Notes under the pieces: model-generated
Database searches by the model: none
What the model saw: only the letters and a program-made list of their open reading frames with translations
Told to the model about the DNA's origin: nothing
Made by a program: the position numbers and the translations under genes
Source: Oligoflexus tunisiensis
GTDB taxonomy: Bacteria > Bdellovibrionota_B > Oligoflexia > Oligoflexales > Oligoflexaceae
Assembly (NCBI RefSeq): GCF_001748245.1
Contig: NZ_BDFO01000001.1
Span: forward strand, 6,601,346-6,665,345
Length of the DNA: 64,000 bases
Direction of reading: 5' to 3'
In this document: positions 62,388 to 64,000 of the stretch, piece by piece
Layout of the letters: every line of letters begins with the position of its first letter
Position numbering within the stretch: position 1 is the first letter of the stretch

Positions 62388-62777
62388 ATGAAAGCAAAGT
62401 TTCCACTGATTGCACGTGTGCTCCTGGGTCTGGTTTTCCTGTTCGGGGGGATCACCGGGCTTTTGAACCTAGTCCCGCCGCCAGATGATTTGCCCGAGCG
62501 CCTCCAGACTTTTAACAAAGGCCTCATGGCCTCGGGATATTTTTTCACACTTCTTAAAGCCACCGAAACTATCTGTGGTGCCTTGCTGCTTTCAGGCTTC
62601 TTTGTTCCCCTGGCTCTTGTGGTCCTGGCGCCGATTGTTGTGAACATCATATTCGTTCATGCGTTCCTGGCGCCCAGCGGACTGCCCTTGGCTTTGATTA
62701 TTGGCTTCCTGTTAGCCTATCTGGCCTTTTTTGCGAAACCCTACTCGCCTGTTGTCAAGACGCTGTTTCGCCGATGA
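62388..62777 (+). CDS. DoxX family membrane protein
   Basis: 129 residues from ATG 62388 (AAGGAAG upstream). Helices KFPLIARVLLGLVFLFGGIT and others, with the family pattern FGGITGLLNLVPPPD and ETICGALLLSGFFVPLALVV. Ends 37 bases into the convergent GNAT gene. Substrate unknown. Confidence 0.82.
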   Translation: MKAKFPLIARVLLGLVFLFGGITGLLNLVPPPDDLPERLQTFNKGLMASGYFFTLLKATETICGALLLSGFFVPLALVVLAPIVVNIIFVHAFLAPSGLPLALIIGFLLAYLAFFAKPYSPVVKTLFRR

Positions 62778-63310
62778 ATCCCCCATTGCTCTTTGGTCTG
62801 ACCCCAAACTTCGATGGGCCAGGTGTCCATCGGAGGCGGCAGCTGAATGGGTCCTCGCAAGGTGGAACCCAGGCGCTTCGCAAGATTTTGTGAGGGGACA
62901 TTCTGGGGATCAATGCAATGGATCACCTCCTTCCATCCCAGTTCCGCGAAGGCCCAGTCGATGGCGGCAGAGGAACCCTCGAGCGCATAGCCCTTGCCCC
63001 AGGCCTCCCGGGCCAGTCCCCAGCCGATCTCGGTGCTTGGCCATCCTTCGGGCTGCCAGGGTCCAAGGCGTCCGACCCATCGACCACTGGTTCGCTCGAT
63101 AACAGAAAACATTGAGAATCCCATCAGGGGCCAGGCGCCTGTTATCGTAGCCATGCCCCGCCAGGCCGCAGCTCGATCCTGAACACCACCTAAAAATCGA
63201 TTCACTTCCGGATCCGCTGCAAACGCAACCCAGGCTTCAAAATCAGCATAGACCGGCGGACGCAGAATGAGTCGATCGGTTGTGAGCGTCGGCCCAAGGA
63301 TAGTAGGCAT
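62741..63310 (-). CDS. GNAT acetyltransferase, RimJ/RimL type
   Basis: 189 residues. TDRLILRPPVYADFEAWVAF is the Acetyltransf_3 opening; EIGWGLAREAWGKGYALEGS holds the acetyl-CoA loop and KRLGSTLRGPIQLPPPM the end. Probably acetylates an N-terminus or small molecule. Overlaps the DoxX gene end tail-to-tail. Confidence 0.85.
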   Translation of the reverse strand: MPTILGPTLTTDRLILRPPVYADFEAWVAFAADPEVNRFLGGVQDRAAAWRGMATITGAWPLMGFSMFSVIERTSGRWVGRLGPWQPEGWPSTEIGWGLAREAWGKGYALEGSSAAIDWAFAELGWKEVIHCIDPQNVPSQNLAKRLGSTLRGPIQLPPPMDTWPIEVWGQTKEQWGIHRRNSVLTTGE

Positions 63311-63459
63311 GGCATGTTCCCTTGAAAGTTCGTATTTTAAACGGACACTGATTCCTCTTCATGAAATACCATAGTGAGCGCCTGAGTTCCTTATCAAATG
63401 GCTTGATGAAGCAGCCACGGCCGTGTTTAATGGATCTCAAAACCTTTGCGAGGTATTTT

Positions 63460-64000
63460 ATGCAAAAGTCGGTGTCGTCCCACGACGGAGTTGTGATCTC
63501 GTACGAGCTGTCCGGTCAGGGCGGCGAGGCTTTGGTTTTTGTTCACGGATGGCTTGGCAACGGTCACTGGTGGGATGAGCAAAAAAAGGCTTTCGAAGCC
63601 ACATATCAGATCGCGCAGATGGATCTGGCAGGACACGGGCGTTCCGGGAAACATCGCAAGGTCTGGTCGATTGATGGCTTTGCTGAAGACATCAAAGCCG
63701 TTGTTCAGGATGCCGGGCTGAAAGCCTGCCATCTCATTGGGCACTCCATGTCCGGTTCCAACGTGATTGCCGCTTCACTTCTACTGGGAACCCGCGTGAA
63801 GTCGATCATTCTGGTCGACACGCTTTTGGATCTTGATGGAATGCCGCGTTTTGAAGATGTTCAGCCGATGATCCAGGGTTTGCACACAAACTATCAAGCC
63901 ACCATGGAACAGGCCCTGGCCCAGTTCCTCCTGGTCCCGGGTTCACCCCAGGGTGTTCGCGAGCGCCTTAAAAAGGAAATGCTGGGCGTCAATCCCCAGC
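63460..64000 (+). CDS. Alpha/beta hydrolase (partial, cut by window edge)
   Basis: 180 codons to the window edge. The fold is clear: LVFVHGWLGNGHWWDEQ (oxyanion HG), MDLAGHGRSGKH and nucleophile elbow GHSMSG with catalytic Ser. Start chosen at ATG 63460 after GAGG; an in-frame ATG at 63430 has no ribosome site. The acid and histidine lie beyond the edge. Substrate unknown. Confidence 0.85.
   Translation, partial: MQKSVSSHDGVVISYELSGQGGEALVFVHGWLGNGHWWDEQKKAFEATYQIAQMDLAGHGRSGKHRKVWSIDGFAEDIKAVVQDAGLKACHLIGHSMSGSNVIAASLLLGTRVKSIILVDTLLDLDGMPRFEDVQPMIQGLHTNYQATMEQALAQFLLVPGSPQGVRERLKKEMLGVNPQ

Overview
The window looks like chromosomal DNA of a Gram-negative, lipoprotein-rich bacterium, possibly of the Bdellovibrionota/Oligoflexia type. 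That placement is an inference from protein style (many small lipoproteins with classical lipoboxes, an ECF41 sigma factor with a DoxX partner, Lnb/DUF4105-like remnants, FliA-like promoter boxes) and cannot be confirmed from sequence alone. No rRNA, tRNA, integrase or CRISPR array is visible.

1-27.7 kb is a prophage of lambda-like siphovirus type, read almost entirely on the minus strand. From right to left it has a winged-helix replication-type protein (27.7-25.5 kb), a helically phased AGCTC repeat array, small early genes, RecE-like exonuclease, RecT/Bet, SSB, RusA, two related HTH proteins, lysis genes (GH108 endolysin), a small XRE regulator and one structural-type protein. The packaging genes follow at the far left: TerS, TerL (gpA family), gpW-like connector and the portal, cut by the window edge. 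Between the lysis and packaging blocks sits a cargo region (about 3.7-16 kb) with an AlbA_2/Schlafen-type protein, a minus-strand cluster of unknown genes, two proteins sharing a Cys/His module (one an Mrr-type endonuclease), a papain-like protease, a very large lipoprotein combining beta-helix, phospholipase-A2-like and MABP-like repeats, and a small lipoprotein. The last group interrupts an old cytosine-C5 methyltransferase gene whose two ends remain on either side. Several conserved phage genes have no ATG/GTG/TTG at their conserved N-terminus.

27.7-40 kb is an accessory region. Its core is a minus-strand operon (35.2 to 29.4 kb): a 34-residue leader ORF, two large secreted proteins, a secreted polymorphic-toxin-like protein with a PT-TG-type pre-toxin segment and a variable C-terminus, and a probable immunity gene. 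Behind it lies a displaced cassette made of a frameshifted copy of the toxin N-terminus plus another immunity-like gene. Next come an XRE regulator with a small exported protein, and a replication-protein-like gene coupled to a membrane protein with about 17 hexapeptide repeats.

40-64 kb is chromosomal accessory DNA with clear gene decay: VOC proteins, a VOC fragment fused to a WD40-type gene split by a frameshift, a frameshifted multi-pass membrane protein, fragments of a nucleotide cyclase, a GNAT enzyme and a DUF4105 protein, an intact AbiE toxin-antitoxin pair, and four more paralogs of the small lipoprotein found in the prophage cargo. At least four of the five paralogs share an upstream element resembling a flagellar sigma-28 promoter. 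The right end has an ECF41 sigma factor with its own matching promoter and a DoxX partner, a CAP-domain protein with a trefoil-like tail, a second DoxX protein, a GNAT acetyltransferase and the start of an alpha/beta hydrolase.
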